From Prescottella soli (GTDB lineage Bacteria; Actinomycetota; Actinomycetes; Mycobacteriales; Mycobacteriaceae), in NCBI RefSeq assembly GCF_040024445.1, contig NZ_CP157276.1:3472001-3536000 (forward strand): a stretch of DNA of 64,000 nucleotides, written 5' to 3'. The position numbers and the translations under genes are program-made. Of the stretch, positions 1-12,900 are shown in pieces; within the stretch, counting starts at the first letter, position 1, and every line of letters begins with the position of its first letter. A model generated the notes under the pieces. The model had not been told where the DNA came from. It did not search any database and worked only from the letters and a program-made list of their open reading frames with translations.

Positions 1-960
1 CGACGGTCCGCGCACTCGAGCGGTCGGAGGGGGCGGAGTCGACCGGGGTGTCGGCCGCCGTGCGGATCGTCGCCGCGTTCGCGTGCTACCTGAGTCGGAT
101 GACGGGGCGGCGGGACGTGCTCGTGAACATCCCGGTCTCGGCCCGCACCACTGCGCTGCTTCGGCGGTCCGGTGGAATGACCGTCAACCTCCTGCCGCTG
201 CCGGTGGAGATCGCCGGTGACGACACCGTGGCGTCGCTCTCGAATCGGATCCAGCTCGAACTCGTTGCGGCGCTGCGACATCAGCGCTGCAACCGGGCCG
301 ACATCCTGCGTGACCTCGGTAGGGATCCGCCGGCGCCGATCGTGAACGTGATGTTCTTCCACCCGGAGATCGTGATGGGCGACCTCCGCACCGAGTTCCA
401 CATCCTCACCTCCGGTCCGGTCGACGACCTGCTGGTCAACGTCTACCAATCCGGAACGCCCGTACGGACGTTCGTCGACTTCCGGGCGAACCCGAACCGG
501 TACGGTGCGGGCGAGCAGCGGACCTACCATCGGCTGTTCGTGGACCTGGTCGAGGAGTTCGTGGCCGCCGATCCGCAGACGCCCCTCGGCGAACTACGCG
601 CGGCTGCATCGCCACCGTTCTCACACCCGGCCACGCGGACGCCCGCGCCCGCCGAGACCGGGGAGGCCGACGACTCCGATGCCGCCGCAGCACTGACTGA
701 GTCGGAGGCGGAGATCGAGCGGGCGATCGCCGACACGTTCGCGGCCGTGCTCGCCACCGGGCGGCCCGTCGGCCCCGAGGACAGCTTCTTCGACCTGGGC
801 GGCGACTCGCTGGTGGCGACGAAGGTGGTCGCCCGCCTGAACGCGACGCTCCGCGCGGCGCTGACCGTCCGCGACCTGTTCGAGAGGCCCACGGTGCGGC
901 GACTGGCGGGATTCGTCGAGTCGGCGCTCGGCGAGGACGGGTCGTGGGCGAGCGGGGTCG
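1..960 (+). other. NRPS module 0: C-terminal part of a condensation domain followed directly by a PCP
   Basis: Up to about 600 the protein reads as the C-terminal lobe of a condensation domain (YLSRMTG, NIPVSAR, then [10 protein letters not shown]). This resembles starter-type C domains more than the elongating C domains further on, which read GMFVNTL. A PCP follows at about 700-930, with GGDSL encoded near 801. No adenylation domain lies between them, so this carrier must be loaded by an A domain elsewhere, or the C-PCP pair is a transfer or starter unit. Confidence 0.8.
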
Positions 961-3900
961 CTCCGTCCGCGCCGACTCGCCGCGACCGGCCCGACCGGCT
1001 GCCGTTGTCGCCGGCGCAGCAGCGCATGTGGTTCGTCGACCAGCTCGACACGGCGTCCCCGGTGTACAACATCCCCTTCGCGGTGACCCTGACCGGAGAC
1101 CTCGACACCGACGCGCTCCGCGCGGCTCTCGCCGACGTCGTCGAGCGGCACGAGACGCTGCGGACGGTGTTCCCGTCGGATGCGCTCGGGCCGCACCAGG
1201 TTGTCGTCGATGCCCGGGACGCCGTGCCGGATCTTCGGCCCGTCGAGATCGACCGGGGGGACCTGTGGGACGCGGTGCTCGCCGAGGCCGCAGTGGGGTT
1301 CGACGTGAGCGCGCAGCTTCCGCTGCGCACCAGACTCTTTCGGACCGCACCCGACGAGCACGTGCTGGCCGTCGTCGCGCATCACATCGCTGCGGACGGG
1401 CAGTCGATGGTGCCGCTCGCGCGCGACGTCATGGTGGCGTACGCCGCGCGCCATGAGGGGCAGGCGCCGCGATGGGATCCGCTGCCGCTGCAGTACGCCG
1501 ACTACACGCTGTGGCAGCGGGACCTGCTCGGCGACCCGGCCGACACCGATTCGGTGTCCGCCCGTGGGCTGCGGTACTGGACAGCGCAACTGGCCGACCT
1601 ACCTCCGGTCATCTCGCTGCCGCTCGACCGCCCTCGCCCGCCCCTGATGTCGCCCGCCGGTGACACGGTCCCGTTCGTGATCGGCCCCGACGTCCACCGC
1701 AGCCTGGTCGATCTCGCCCGGACCCGCGACTGCACGTTGTTCATGGTGCTGCACACCGCATTCGCCGTGCTGCTCGCGCGACTCGGCGCCGGTCGCGACG
1801 TCGCGATCGGCACCCCGGTCGTCGGACGTGCCGCGCCCGAACTCGACGACCTGGTGGGGATGTTCGTCAACACCCTCGTCCTGCGCACCGACGTCGATCC
1901 CGGGGCGTCGTTCGTCGACGTGCTCGCCCACGTGCGCGAGACGGATCTGCAGGCGCTCGCCAACACCGAGCTGCCGTTCGAACGCCTCGTCGAGGCGTTC
2001 GCCACCGAACGCTCGCCCGCGCACGCCCCGCTCGTCCAGGTGCTCCTCGAGCTGCAGAACACCGAAACCACGTCGGTGGAACTTCCCGGCCTGGACGCCG
2101 AAGTGACCGAGGTGGATTCGCCCGTCGTCAAGTTCGAGATGCAGTTAAGTGTCCGCGAGCGCGTCGATCCGTCGGGCGAGCCTGCCGGTCTGTCGGCGGC
2201 CGTGCACTTCGCCACCGACCTGTTCGACCGCGACAGCGTCGTCCGGTTCGTCGAGCGGTTCTCCCGCATCCTGACAACGGTCGCGGCGAACGGTGATGCC
2301 GTCGTCGGCGACATCCGGGTCACCGACGACACGGAGCGCGCCCTGTCTGCGGCGCACGCCGACCGGGTGGGTGTCCCCGCGACGCTGCCGGACCGGCTGG
2401 CGCGGGTGTCGGCGCAGCGCCCGGACGCGATCGCGGTGGTCGCCGGGGTGGATCGGATGACGTATCGGACTCTCGCCGAACGGTCGAACCGGCTGTCGCG
2501 GTGGATGATCGATCGCGGAATCGGACCTGAGCGCCGCGTGGCGGTCGCAATGACACGGTCCGTGGATCTGCCGGTCGTGCTCGCAGCGGTGGTCGGCGCC
2601 GGCGCCGCGTACGTTCCGGTGGACGTGGACTACCCCGACGAGCGGATCTCGTTCGTGCTCGCTGATTCGTCGCCCGCGTGCGTGCTCGCCGACGCGGCAG
2701 GCGCGCGGCGGTTGTCGTCGGCGGCGCTCGAGATTCCGGTGGTGGATCTCGACGATCCGGCCGTCGCTGCCGACATCGCGTCGCGGTCACCCGATGCGGT
2801 TACCGACGCCGATCGTGCACCGCTGCAGCCCGATTCGATCACCTACGTGATCTACACGTCCGGTTCGACCGGGCGGCCGAAGGGTGTGGCGGTGCCGCAT
2901 CGGAGCGTCGTGACGTTGCTGGACCGTACGCTGCCGCTGTTCGGGTTCGATGCCTCGGACGTGTGGACGATGTTCCACTCGTACGCCTTCGACTTCGCGG
3001 TGTGGGAGCTGTGGGGTGGCCTGCTGCACGGTGGCACCGTCGTGCTCGTCGACCACGACACCGCACGATCTCCCCGGGACTTCCTGCAGCTCTTGCGCCG
3101 AGAGCGGGTGACCGTCCTCGACCAGACGCCGAGTGCGTTCCGGCAGCTGGCGGAGGCCGATCGGCAGTTCGCGGACGATGCCGCCGGGGACAAGCTCCCA
3201 GCGCTGCGGCATGTCGTCTTCGGTGGTGAGGTACTGGACCCGGCGAATCTGTCCGGGTGGTTCGAGCGGCACCCGGCGTCGTCTCCACGCATGACGAACA
3301 TGTACGGGATCACCGAGACTTGCGTCCACGTCACCCACGATCCGCTGGACCCCGAGGCGATCACGGGTGCCCCGGTCGGGTCGATCGGCACCCCCGTCCC
3401 GGGCCTGGCGGTGCGGGTCCTCGATTTGCGGCTGCACCCCGTGCCGCCCGGAGTGACGGGGGAGCTGTACGTCTCCGGTGCGCAGTTGTCGCGCGGGTAC
3501 CTCGACCGCCCCGGGCTCACTTCCGCCCGTTTCGTGGCCGACCCCTTCGACCCCGGCGGTCGCATGTACCGCACCGGAGACCTGGGCACATGGACGTCGG
3601 ACGGTACCCTCCGCTTCGCCGGGCGATCCGACCTCCAGGTGCAGATACGCGGATACCGGGTGGAACTGGGGGAGGTGGAGTCCGCGCTCACCGCGGCGCC
3701 GGGGGTGGCATCCGCCGTCGCGATCGCCGCCGAGGGCCCGGTCGGTACCCGGATCCTCGGCTACGTGGTGCCCGAATCCCCATCGGTCGATCCGGATGCC
3801 GTAAGAGATGCTGTGGCGCAACTGCTTCCGAGCTACATGGTGCCGTCGGCGGTCGTCGTCCTCGACCGGATGCCGACGACGGTCCACGGCAAACTCGACC

Positions 3901-6900
3901 GCGCCGCGCTACCGCCACCGGACGCGGAGGAGCGGCCGCGGGGCGCACCGGGAAACCCGATCGAGGAGGCGGTGGCCGCCACGGTCGGGGAGTTGCTGGG
4001 CCTCGACCACGTCGGCACCTCCGACGACTTCTTCGCGCTCGGCGGCAACTCGCTGGTCGCGGCGCAGCTGGCGGCGAGGATCGGCGAGGTGCTCGGCGTC
4101 GGGCTCGGCGTCCGGGACGTCTTCGACGAGCCCACCGTGGAGGGCCTCGCCCGTCGCGCCACCGCGAGCGGCGAAGCCGCGCGGCCCCCACTGGTCGCAC
4201 GGCGACGGCCGGAACGCATTCCGCTCTCGCCGTCGCAGCAACGCATCTGGTTCATCAACCAGTTCGACACCACCTCACCCACATACAACATCTCCTTGTC
4301 GGTCCGGCTGTCCGGTCGACTCGACGAGGACGCACTGCGCGCCGCACTCGCGGACGTCGTCGACCGGCACGAGTCCCTCCGCACGATCTATCCCCTCGAC
4401 GATGCGGGTCCGCGACAGGAGGTGCTGCCGGCCGGGCGGGAGGGCGCGGTCCTCGACGTCGTCGATGTCGAGGCCGAGTCCGAACTGCTGCCCCGGATGC
4501 GGGCCGTGATGGCCGGGGGATTCGACGTGACGGAACGGGTCCCGCTTCGGGCCTGCCTGTTCCGCCTCGGTGACGGCGAGCACGTCCTCACGGTGGTCCT
4601 CCACCACATCCTCGCGGACGGGTTCTCCCTCACCCCGCTGGCGCGCGACTTCGCCGCGGCGTACGTGGCGCGCCTCGGTGGTGCGCCCCCGGTGTGGCGG
4701 GCGCTCGACGTCCAGTACGCGGATTACGCGCTGTGGCAGCGCGACTGGCTCGGCGACACCGCGGATCCGGACGCGCCGTCGGCGCGGCAGCTGGCCTATT
4801 GGGCCGACACCCTGGCCGGGCTGCCGGAGGTGCTCGACTTGCCGACGGACCAGCCACGCCCGGACGTGCGCTCGCAGCGCGGCGGGCGCGTCGAGTTCGA
4901 GGTTCCGGCGGAGTTGCACGAGCGCCTAGTCCGCCTCGCTCGTGAGCGCGGCGCGAGCGTGTTCATGGTTGTGCACGCGGCGCTCGCGGTGCTGCTGGCC
5001 CGGCTCAGCGGAAGCGACGACATCGCGATCGGCACCCCGATCGCGGGCCGCGGCTCGGCGACGCTCGACGAGATGGTCGGCATGTTCGTCAACACGCTCG
5101 TGCTGCGCTGCGACGTCGGGGGGTGCTCGTTCGCGGGTCTGCTGGACCGGGTCCGCGACACCGATCTCGGTGCCTTCATGCACGCCGACGTTCCCTTCGA
5201 GCGGGTCGTGGAGGCCGTGGATCCGCCACGGTCGACGACGCATTCGCCGCTGTTCCAGGTGATGCTCGAGTTCCGCACGATCACCAGCCCCGCTCTCGAC
5301 CTTCCCGGCCTGCGGGTGCAGCCGTTCGAGCGGACCGACGAGGTGGCCGCCTTCGACCTGCAGCTCAATGTGGGCGAGGAGTTCGACGACGACGGCTCGG
5401 CCCAGGGGATGTCCGGCGGGCTGGTCTTCGCGACCGACCTGTTCGACGCGGCGACCGTCAGGCGGTTCGCCCGACGCTTCGTCCGGATCCTGCGGGCGGT
5501 GTCCTCGTCACCGGACGCCCTAGTCGCCGACATCGATGTCCTGGATCCGGAGGAGCGGCAGGCCCTGGTGCCCGTCCACGGCGCCGCGGGGACGGCACCA
5601 CGCGCCCTGGCGGACCTGCTGGTCGCTGCCGCCAACCGCGACCCGTTGCACCCCGCAATCCGCTACGACGGCTCCGACGTCACCTACGGCGAACTCGACC
5701 GGACATCGAACGTGCTGGCCCGCAGGATGATCGGCGCGGGCGTCGGACCCGGTGCGGTGGTGGCGCTGGGCATGGGGCGGTGCCCCGAGTTCCTCACCGG
5801 ACTGTGGGCGGTCGCGAAGACCGGTGCGGCGTTCGTGCCCGTGGATCCGGCGCACCCGCCCGACCGGATCGGGTTGATGCTCGCCGACTCCGGCGCCTCG
5901 CTGGGACTCACGGTCGAGGCATCACGCGGCTCGTTCCCCGACGGTCTTCCGTGGTGGGTGCTCGACGAGAACCCGTCCGCCGCCGGACCGGACGACCGCC
6001 CGATCCGGGACGGCGAACGGATCGCGCCGCTGAACCTGGACCACATTGCCTATCTCATCTACACGTCGGGTTCCACCGGAATCCCGAAGGGTGTCGCCGT
6101 CACACATCGCGGGCTCGCCTCGTTCACGGCCCTGCTCCACGACCGGTGCCGGACCACCCCGGACTCCCGGGTCCTCCAACTCGCGTCACCGAGTTTCGAC
6201 GCGTCGATCCTCGAACTGGTGCTGGCGTTCGGGGCGGGCGCGACGACGGTGATCGCGCCCGCTCCCGTCTACGGCGGCGAGGAACTACGCGAGCTGCTGA
6301 CATCCGAGCGGGTGACACACGCGTTCGTGACGCCGACCGCGTTGTCCGCCACCGACCCCGGCGGCCTCGATCACCTCGCGTGCGTGCTGACCGGCGGTGA
6401 GGCGTGCCCGTCGGACGTCGTCGAACGGTGGGCGTCCGACCGGACGATGCTCGACGCGTACGGCCCGACCGAGACGACCGTCGTCGGGACCTTGAGTGCG
6501 CCGCTGACACCAGGGGCCGCCGTGACGATCGGCGGACCGACTCCCGGATTTCATGCGCTGGTGCTCGATTCGCGACTGCATCCCGTCCCGGTCGGCACCC
6601 CGGGAGAGCTCTATCTCGCCGGACCGGCCCTCGCCCGCGGCTACCATCGGCGCCCGCCGCTCACCGCGTCCCGGTTCGTCGCCGACCCGAGCGGGACACC
6701 GGGCGAACGCATGTACCGCACCGGTGACCGGGTGCGGTGGACCGCCGCCGGGACACTCGAGTACGTCGGCCGCGTCGATCGGCAGATCAAGCTCCACGGG
6801 TACCGGATCGAACTCGGCGAGATCGAGGCGGTGCTGGCACAGCATCCCGACGTCGGCCAGGCCGCGGCCGACATCCGGCGCGTGGGCCGGATCGGGGAAC

Positions 6901-9900
6901 GGTTGGTGGCGTACGTCGTTCCGGCCGCGGGTGCCGACGTCGACACCGGGGACTTGCACGCCGCCGTCGCTGCGCGGCTGCCGTCGTACATGGTCCCCTC
7001 GCACATCACGGTGCTCCCGCGGATCCCGGTGACCGTGCACGGCAAGGTCGATCGCGTCAGGCTGCCGGAACCGGACTTCGGCACCGAGACGACGCAGAGC
7101 CGGGCGCCGGTCTCCGACGTCGAGCGCACCCTGACCCGGGTGTTCGCGGACGTGCTGGGGCTCGAGACCGTCGGCGTCGACGACTCGTTCTTCGACCTCG
7201 GCGGCGACAGCATCATGTCGATCCAACTGGTGGCGCGCGCGAAGACGGCCGGGCTGTCCGTCACCCCTCGGGACGTGTTCGACCGCCGTACCGTCGCGGC
7301 GCTGGCGGCGGTCGCGACCTCGGACGAGGAAGCGGCCGACACCCTTCCGGAACTCGACGGCGGCGGGGTGGGGGACGTACCGCTGACGCCGATCCTCGCG
7401 TGGCTGGTGCGGCGCGCGGGCGACCGGATCGACCGCTTCGCGCAGTCGGTGCTGCTGAACCTGCCCGCCGGCGTCCGAGAACAGGACCTCGTGGACGCCG
7501 TGCAGGCGGTCCTGGACCGGCACGACATGCTCCGTGCGCGGCTCGTCGGCGACGAATCCGGATGGCGGATGGAGGTTCTCCCGATCGGTGCGGTCGACGC
7601 CCGCGACGTCCTCACCCGGTCCGCGGTGCGCGGCTTCGGCGAGGACTTCGAGCGGCATGCGGCCGCCGAACTGGATGCGGCGGCCGACCGGTTGGATCCT
7701 GCGGCGGGCCGGATGGTTCGGCTCGTGTGGTTCGCCGGCCCGCACGGAACCGGGCGGCTGCTGCTCGTGATCCACCACAGCGTGGTCGACGGCGTGTCCT
7801 GGCGAGTGATCGTGCCCGACCTGGCCGCAGCGTGGGCCCAAGCCACGGAGGGGCGGACTCCCGTGCTGGAACCGGTCGGCACGTCGATGCGGCGGTGGGC
7901 GCACGCCCTCCGTGACGCCGTCCCCGCCAGGGCCGCCGAACTGCATTGGTGGAGGACCATCGTCGACGGTCCCGAGGCGCCCGTCGGGCGCGGCGCGCTC
8001 GATCCGGAGCGGGACGTGCACGCGACGACGGACGTGATCGACGTCGACGTGCCGTCCGCGGACACCGCGGCGCTGCTCACCGGACTGCCCGCCGCCGTCC
8101 ACGGCAACGCCCAGGACGTCCTGCTCACCGCACTCGCGATGGCCGTGGCCCGGTGGGACGCCGAACGCGACCGCGACGAGCGCCCCGCGCTGTTCGGAAT
8201 CGAGGGGCACGGGCGTGAGGAGGGGGCCGTCCCCGGCGCCGACCTGAGTCGAACGGTGGGGTGGTTCACCACGATTCATCCGGTACGGCCGGATCTCTCG
8301 CGGATCGACCTCGCCGACGCCTACGCCGGGGGGCGTGCCGCGGGAACCGCCGTCAAGCTCGTCAAGGAACACCTGCGGGCCGCCCCCGATCACGGGATCG
8401 GGTACGGACTGCTCACCGAACTCGACGGTGACGAGGGTCGGCGACTGCGAGCCGCGCCGCAGATCGTGCTGAACTACCTCGGACGTCTGTCCGTCGTGGA
8501 CGACCCTGCCGGGGAACCCACTCCGTGGATGCCGGTGTCGGCCGGCGGCCTCGGTGGCACACAGGACCCCGACATGCCGGTGACCGCCGCCGTCGACATC
8601 GCTGCGGGCGTGCGCACCGGATCCGGTGGTGCGACCCTGCAGGCGGCGTGGAGGTACGCGACGGGCGTGCTCGACAGCGCCGACGTCCGGCGCCTCGCCG
8701 ACCTGTGGCGGGACGCGCTGCGCGGACTTGCGGCCTACGCGCGCACCCCGGGTGCCGGCGGTCTCACGCCGTCGGACCTCGACCTGGTCCGCCTCGATCA
8801 GCGCGGGATCGACGCGCTCGAGGCGGATCGGCACGGCGTGGTCGACGTGTGGCCGGTGAGCCCGTTGCAGGCGGGGCTGCTGTTCCACGCCCACCTCGCG
8901 GCGGACGTTCCGGACGCCTACATGGTCCAGCTCGTGATCGAGTTGCGGGGCGAACCGGTGCGAGAACGCCTGCGGGACGCGGCCCGAACCCTGCTCGACC
9001 GGCACCCCAACCTGCGTGCCTGCTTCGTCGACGACGTCGACGGCGAGACCCTCCAGGTGATCGCGTCCGACGTGTCGATGCCGTGGCGCGAGGTCGACCT
9101 GTCGGACGGCGCGTCCGACGGCGTCGAGAGCCGGTGGCGGGACCTGCTGGCCGAGGACCGGGACCTGCGCTTCGCGATGGATCGGGCACCGCTGCTGCGG
9201 TTCACGCTCGCCCGCGTCGGCCCCGGCGCCTACCGGCTGCTGCTGACGCACCACCACATCCTGCTCGATGGCTGGTCGACACCGCTGCTGCTGCAACGAC
9301 TCCTGATGCTGTACGCCGCCGAGGGCGACGCGACGATCCTTCCTCCGGCCGGCGACTATCGCGACTACCTGGTGTGGCTGGCGGCGCGCGACCGGGACGC
9401 GTCGGTCGCAGCCTGGTGCCGCGCACTCGCCGGCGCCGAGGACCCGACGCTGCTCGCGGCACCGGACGCGGCGGAACGCGGTGGCGAATCCCGTGACGTG
9501 GAACTGGTCCTCGACGAGTCCGCCACCGCGGCGCTGACGAGGGCCGCGCGCGCCCACGGCGTCACCCCCAACACCGTTGTCCAGGTGGCGTGGGCGCTGG
9601 TGCTCGGGGTCCTCACCGGGCGAACGGATGTCGTGTTCGGTGCGACGGTGTCGGGCCGTCCCCCGGACGTACCCGGAATCGAGTCGGCGATCGGCCTCTT
9701 CATCAACACCCTGCCGGTGCGGGTGCGTCTGGATCCACGTGAAACCGTGGGGGAGTTGCTGCGCCGCGTCCAAGGCGAACAAGCGGCCCTGATGGACCAC
9801 CACGACGTCGGCCTCGCGGACATCCAACAGGCGGCCGGTCCCGGCGCGGTGTTCGACACCCTCACCGTGTTCGAGTCCTACCCGGTGGACCGGTCCGCGC

Positions 9901-12900
9901 TCGAACGCGACATCGATATCGCCGGGCTTTCCGTGGTCGCGGTCCGGGGGCTGGACGCCACCCACTATCCCTTGACCCTGCTGGCCGGGCTCACCGATCG
10001 GCTGCACGTGACGTTGAAGTACCGCACCGGCGCGTTCGATGCCGTCGGGATCGAATCGCTCCGTCAGCGACTGCAATTCGCACTTGCTCAGGTGAGCGCC
10101 CCTGAAGATCCGCCGATCGCGCGCATCGATCTGCTGTCGGCGCCCGAACGCGCGGCCGCTGTCGCGCGTGGCGGCGATCCGTCGTCGCCGCGAGTGCTGC
10201 CGCAGATCCTGGACTCCGGCGCCGCATCGAATCCGGACGGGTCCGCCGTCGATGCGGCCGACGCGCGGCTGACCTACCGGGACCTCGACGAGCAGTCGAA
10301 CCGGCTCGCGCGTGTGCTGATCGGCGCGGGAACCGGACCGGGTGACGTCGTGGCGTGCGCGCTGCCGCGCTCCGCGGCCTCGGTGCTCGCGGTGTGGGCG
10401 GTCGCGAAGACGGGGGCGGCGTTCGTCCCCGTCGATCCCACCTACCCGCGTGAGCGGATCGAGCACATGCTCACCGACTCCGGGGCGGTCGTCGGTCTGA
10501 CGTCGGCCGCGGCGCGGAAAGCGTTGCCGGACACCGTTGACTGGCTGTTCCCCGACGATCCGGGCGTCGACGGCAAGGCGCCGTCCGCGGCCGCGGTGAC
10601 CGATCGGGACCGGACCCGGCCGGTGCACGTGGACGACGTCGCGTACCTGATCTACACGTCGGGCTCGACGGGACGACCCAAGGGCGTCGCCGTCACCCAC
10701 CGCGGGCTGGCGAGCCTGCTGGACGAGCAGCACCGCCGGTATCCGGTCCCGAGGTCGGCGCGGTGCCTGCATATCTGCTCGCCGAGCTTCGATGTGGCGG
10801 TGCTCGAGTTGCTGCAGGCGTGCGCGGCCGGGGCGACCCTCGTCGTCGCGCCGCCGGACGTGTACGGCGGGACCGCGCTGGCCGACCTGTTCACCGCGCA
10901 GCGAATCACCCACGCCTGCATCACGCCCGCGGCGCTCGCCACCGTCGAACCGGATCACACGGGGACGCTGGACGTCCTCGTGGTCGCCGGCGACGCCGTC
11001 GGGTCGGAACTCGTCGCCGCGTGGGCACCCGGCCGGGTGATGCTCGACGGCTACGGGCCGACGGAGTCGACCGTGCTCACCACGATCAGCGAGCCGCTCG
11101 TGCCCGGAGCCGACATCCCGATCGGGACGCCGGTCCGCGGAACCGATCTGGTGGTGCTCGACGCCTTCCTGCGTCCCGTCCCGACCGGCGTGCCCGGGGA
11201 ACTGTACGTCGCGGGCGCGGGCACCGCCCGCGGCTACCACCGCCGGCCGGGGCTGACCGCGGCGCGCTTCGTCGCGGGTCCCGGCGGGGCGCCCGGCGAC
11301 CGCATGTACCGCACCGGGGACGTCGTGCGACGACGGGCGGACGGCGCGATGGACTATCTGGGGCGCAGCGACTTCCAGGTGAAGGTGCGCGGATTCCGCA
11401 TCGAGCTCGGCGAGATCGAGGCCGCGCTGGTGGCCCACCCGGCGGTGGCGCACGCGGTCGCCGCGGCTCGTCGGCGCGGAGGCGGTGGCGACCCGCTGCT
11501 GGTCGCCTACGTGGTGCCGGCGACGGACGACGGAGTCGACGGCGCGACGCTGACCGAGTTCGCGGCCCGGCGGCTGCCCGCGCACATGCTGCCCAACGCG
11601 ATCGTCGTCCTCGACGATCTCCCCCTCACCCCCGTCGGGAAGCTCGACCGCGACGCCCTGCCCGAGCCCGACTTCTCCTCGGCGGCGCCGAGATTCCGTG
11701 CCCCCAGCACGCCCGCCGAGAAGCGGGTCGCGGCCGTGTTCGCGGACGTCACCGGCGCCCCGCGGGTGGGAGTGGACGACAACTTCTTCGCACTCGGCGG
11801 CAATTCCCTCAGCGCGACAAGGGCGGTCGCGCGCATCAACCGCTCGCTCGGGTCCGGGATCGACGTGCGTGACCTGTTCGAGTGCGGAACGGCCGGACGG
11901 CTCGCGGCGCGGGCGGGGCGTGCCCGCGCCGAGTCCACCACGCGCCTGGGAACCGTCGTGCGGCCGGACCGGATACCGCTGTCGTGGGCGCAGGAACGGA
12001 TGTGGTTCATCGACCAGTTCGAGCCCACGTCGGCCACCTACAACGTGCCGATGGTGCTGCGACTGACGGGCACGCTCGACGCGGACGCACTGCAGGCCGC
12101 GGTCGTCGACGTGGTGACGCGGCAGGAATCGCTGCGGACGGTGTTCCCCCCGTCGCCGTCCGGGCCGTTCCAGGTGACCGTGGCGGCGCAGGACGTCGTG
12201 GGTGACCTCGCGGCCGAACCCGTGCGGGCCGCGGACCTCGACGCCCGGATCGGGGAGCTGATCGCGGCGGGATTCGACGTGGCACAGGGCGCCCCCATGC
12301 GTGTCCGGGTACTGCGGCTCGAACCGGACGTCCACGTCCTGGTGCTGGTGGTGCATCACATCGTCGCGGACGGCTTCTCGATCGGCCCGCTCGCCCGTGA
12401 CGTGGTGACCGCCTACTCGGCGCGCGTCTCCGGTCGTGCCCCGGACTGGGATCCGCTCCGCGTCCAGTACGCGGACTACGCGCTGTGGCAGCGGGAGGTT
12501 CTCGGCGATCCCGACGATCCGTCGTCGCTGGTCGCCCGCGAGGAGTCGCACTGGCTCGAGCGGTTGGCCGGTGCGCCGCCGGTGACGACGCTCCCGTTGG
12601 ATCGCCCGCGGGGTGCGCGGCGATCGACCCGCGGCGCACGCGTGCCGCTGCGGGTGGGTGAGGACGTGCGCCGCGCGCTGTCCGGGGTTGCCGCGCAGCA
12701 TGATTCGACGATCTTCATGGTGGTGCACGCGGCGCTGGCTGTCCTGCTGTCCAGGATCGGACAGGACCGCGACATCGTGGTGGGTACGCCCGTGGCCGGG
12801 CGCGGTGAGGCCGAACTCGACGACGTCGTCGGCATGTTCGTCAACACGCTGCCGCTGCGTACCGAGATCGATCCGGCGGCCCCGTTCGCGAGTGTCCTCG

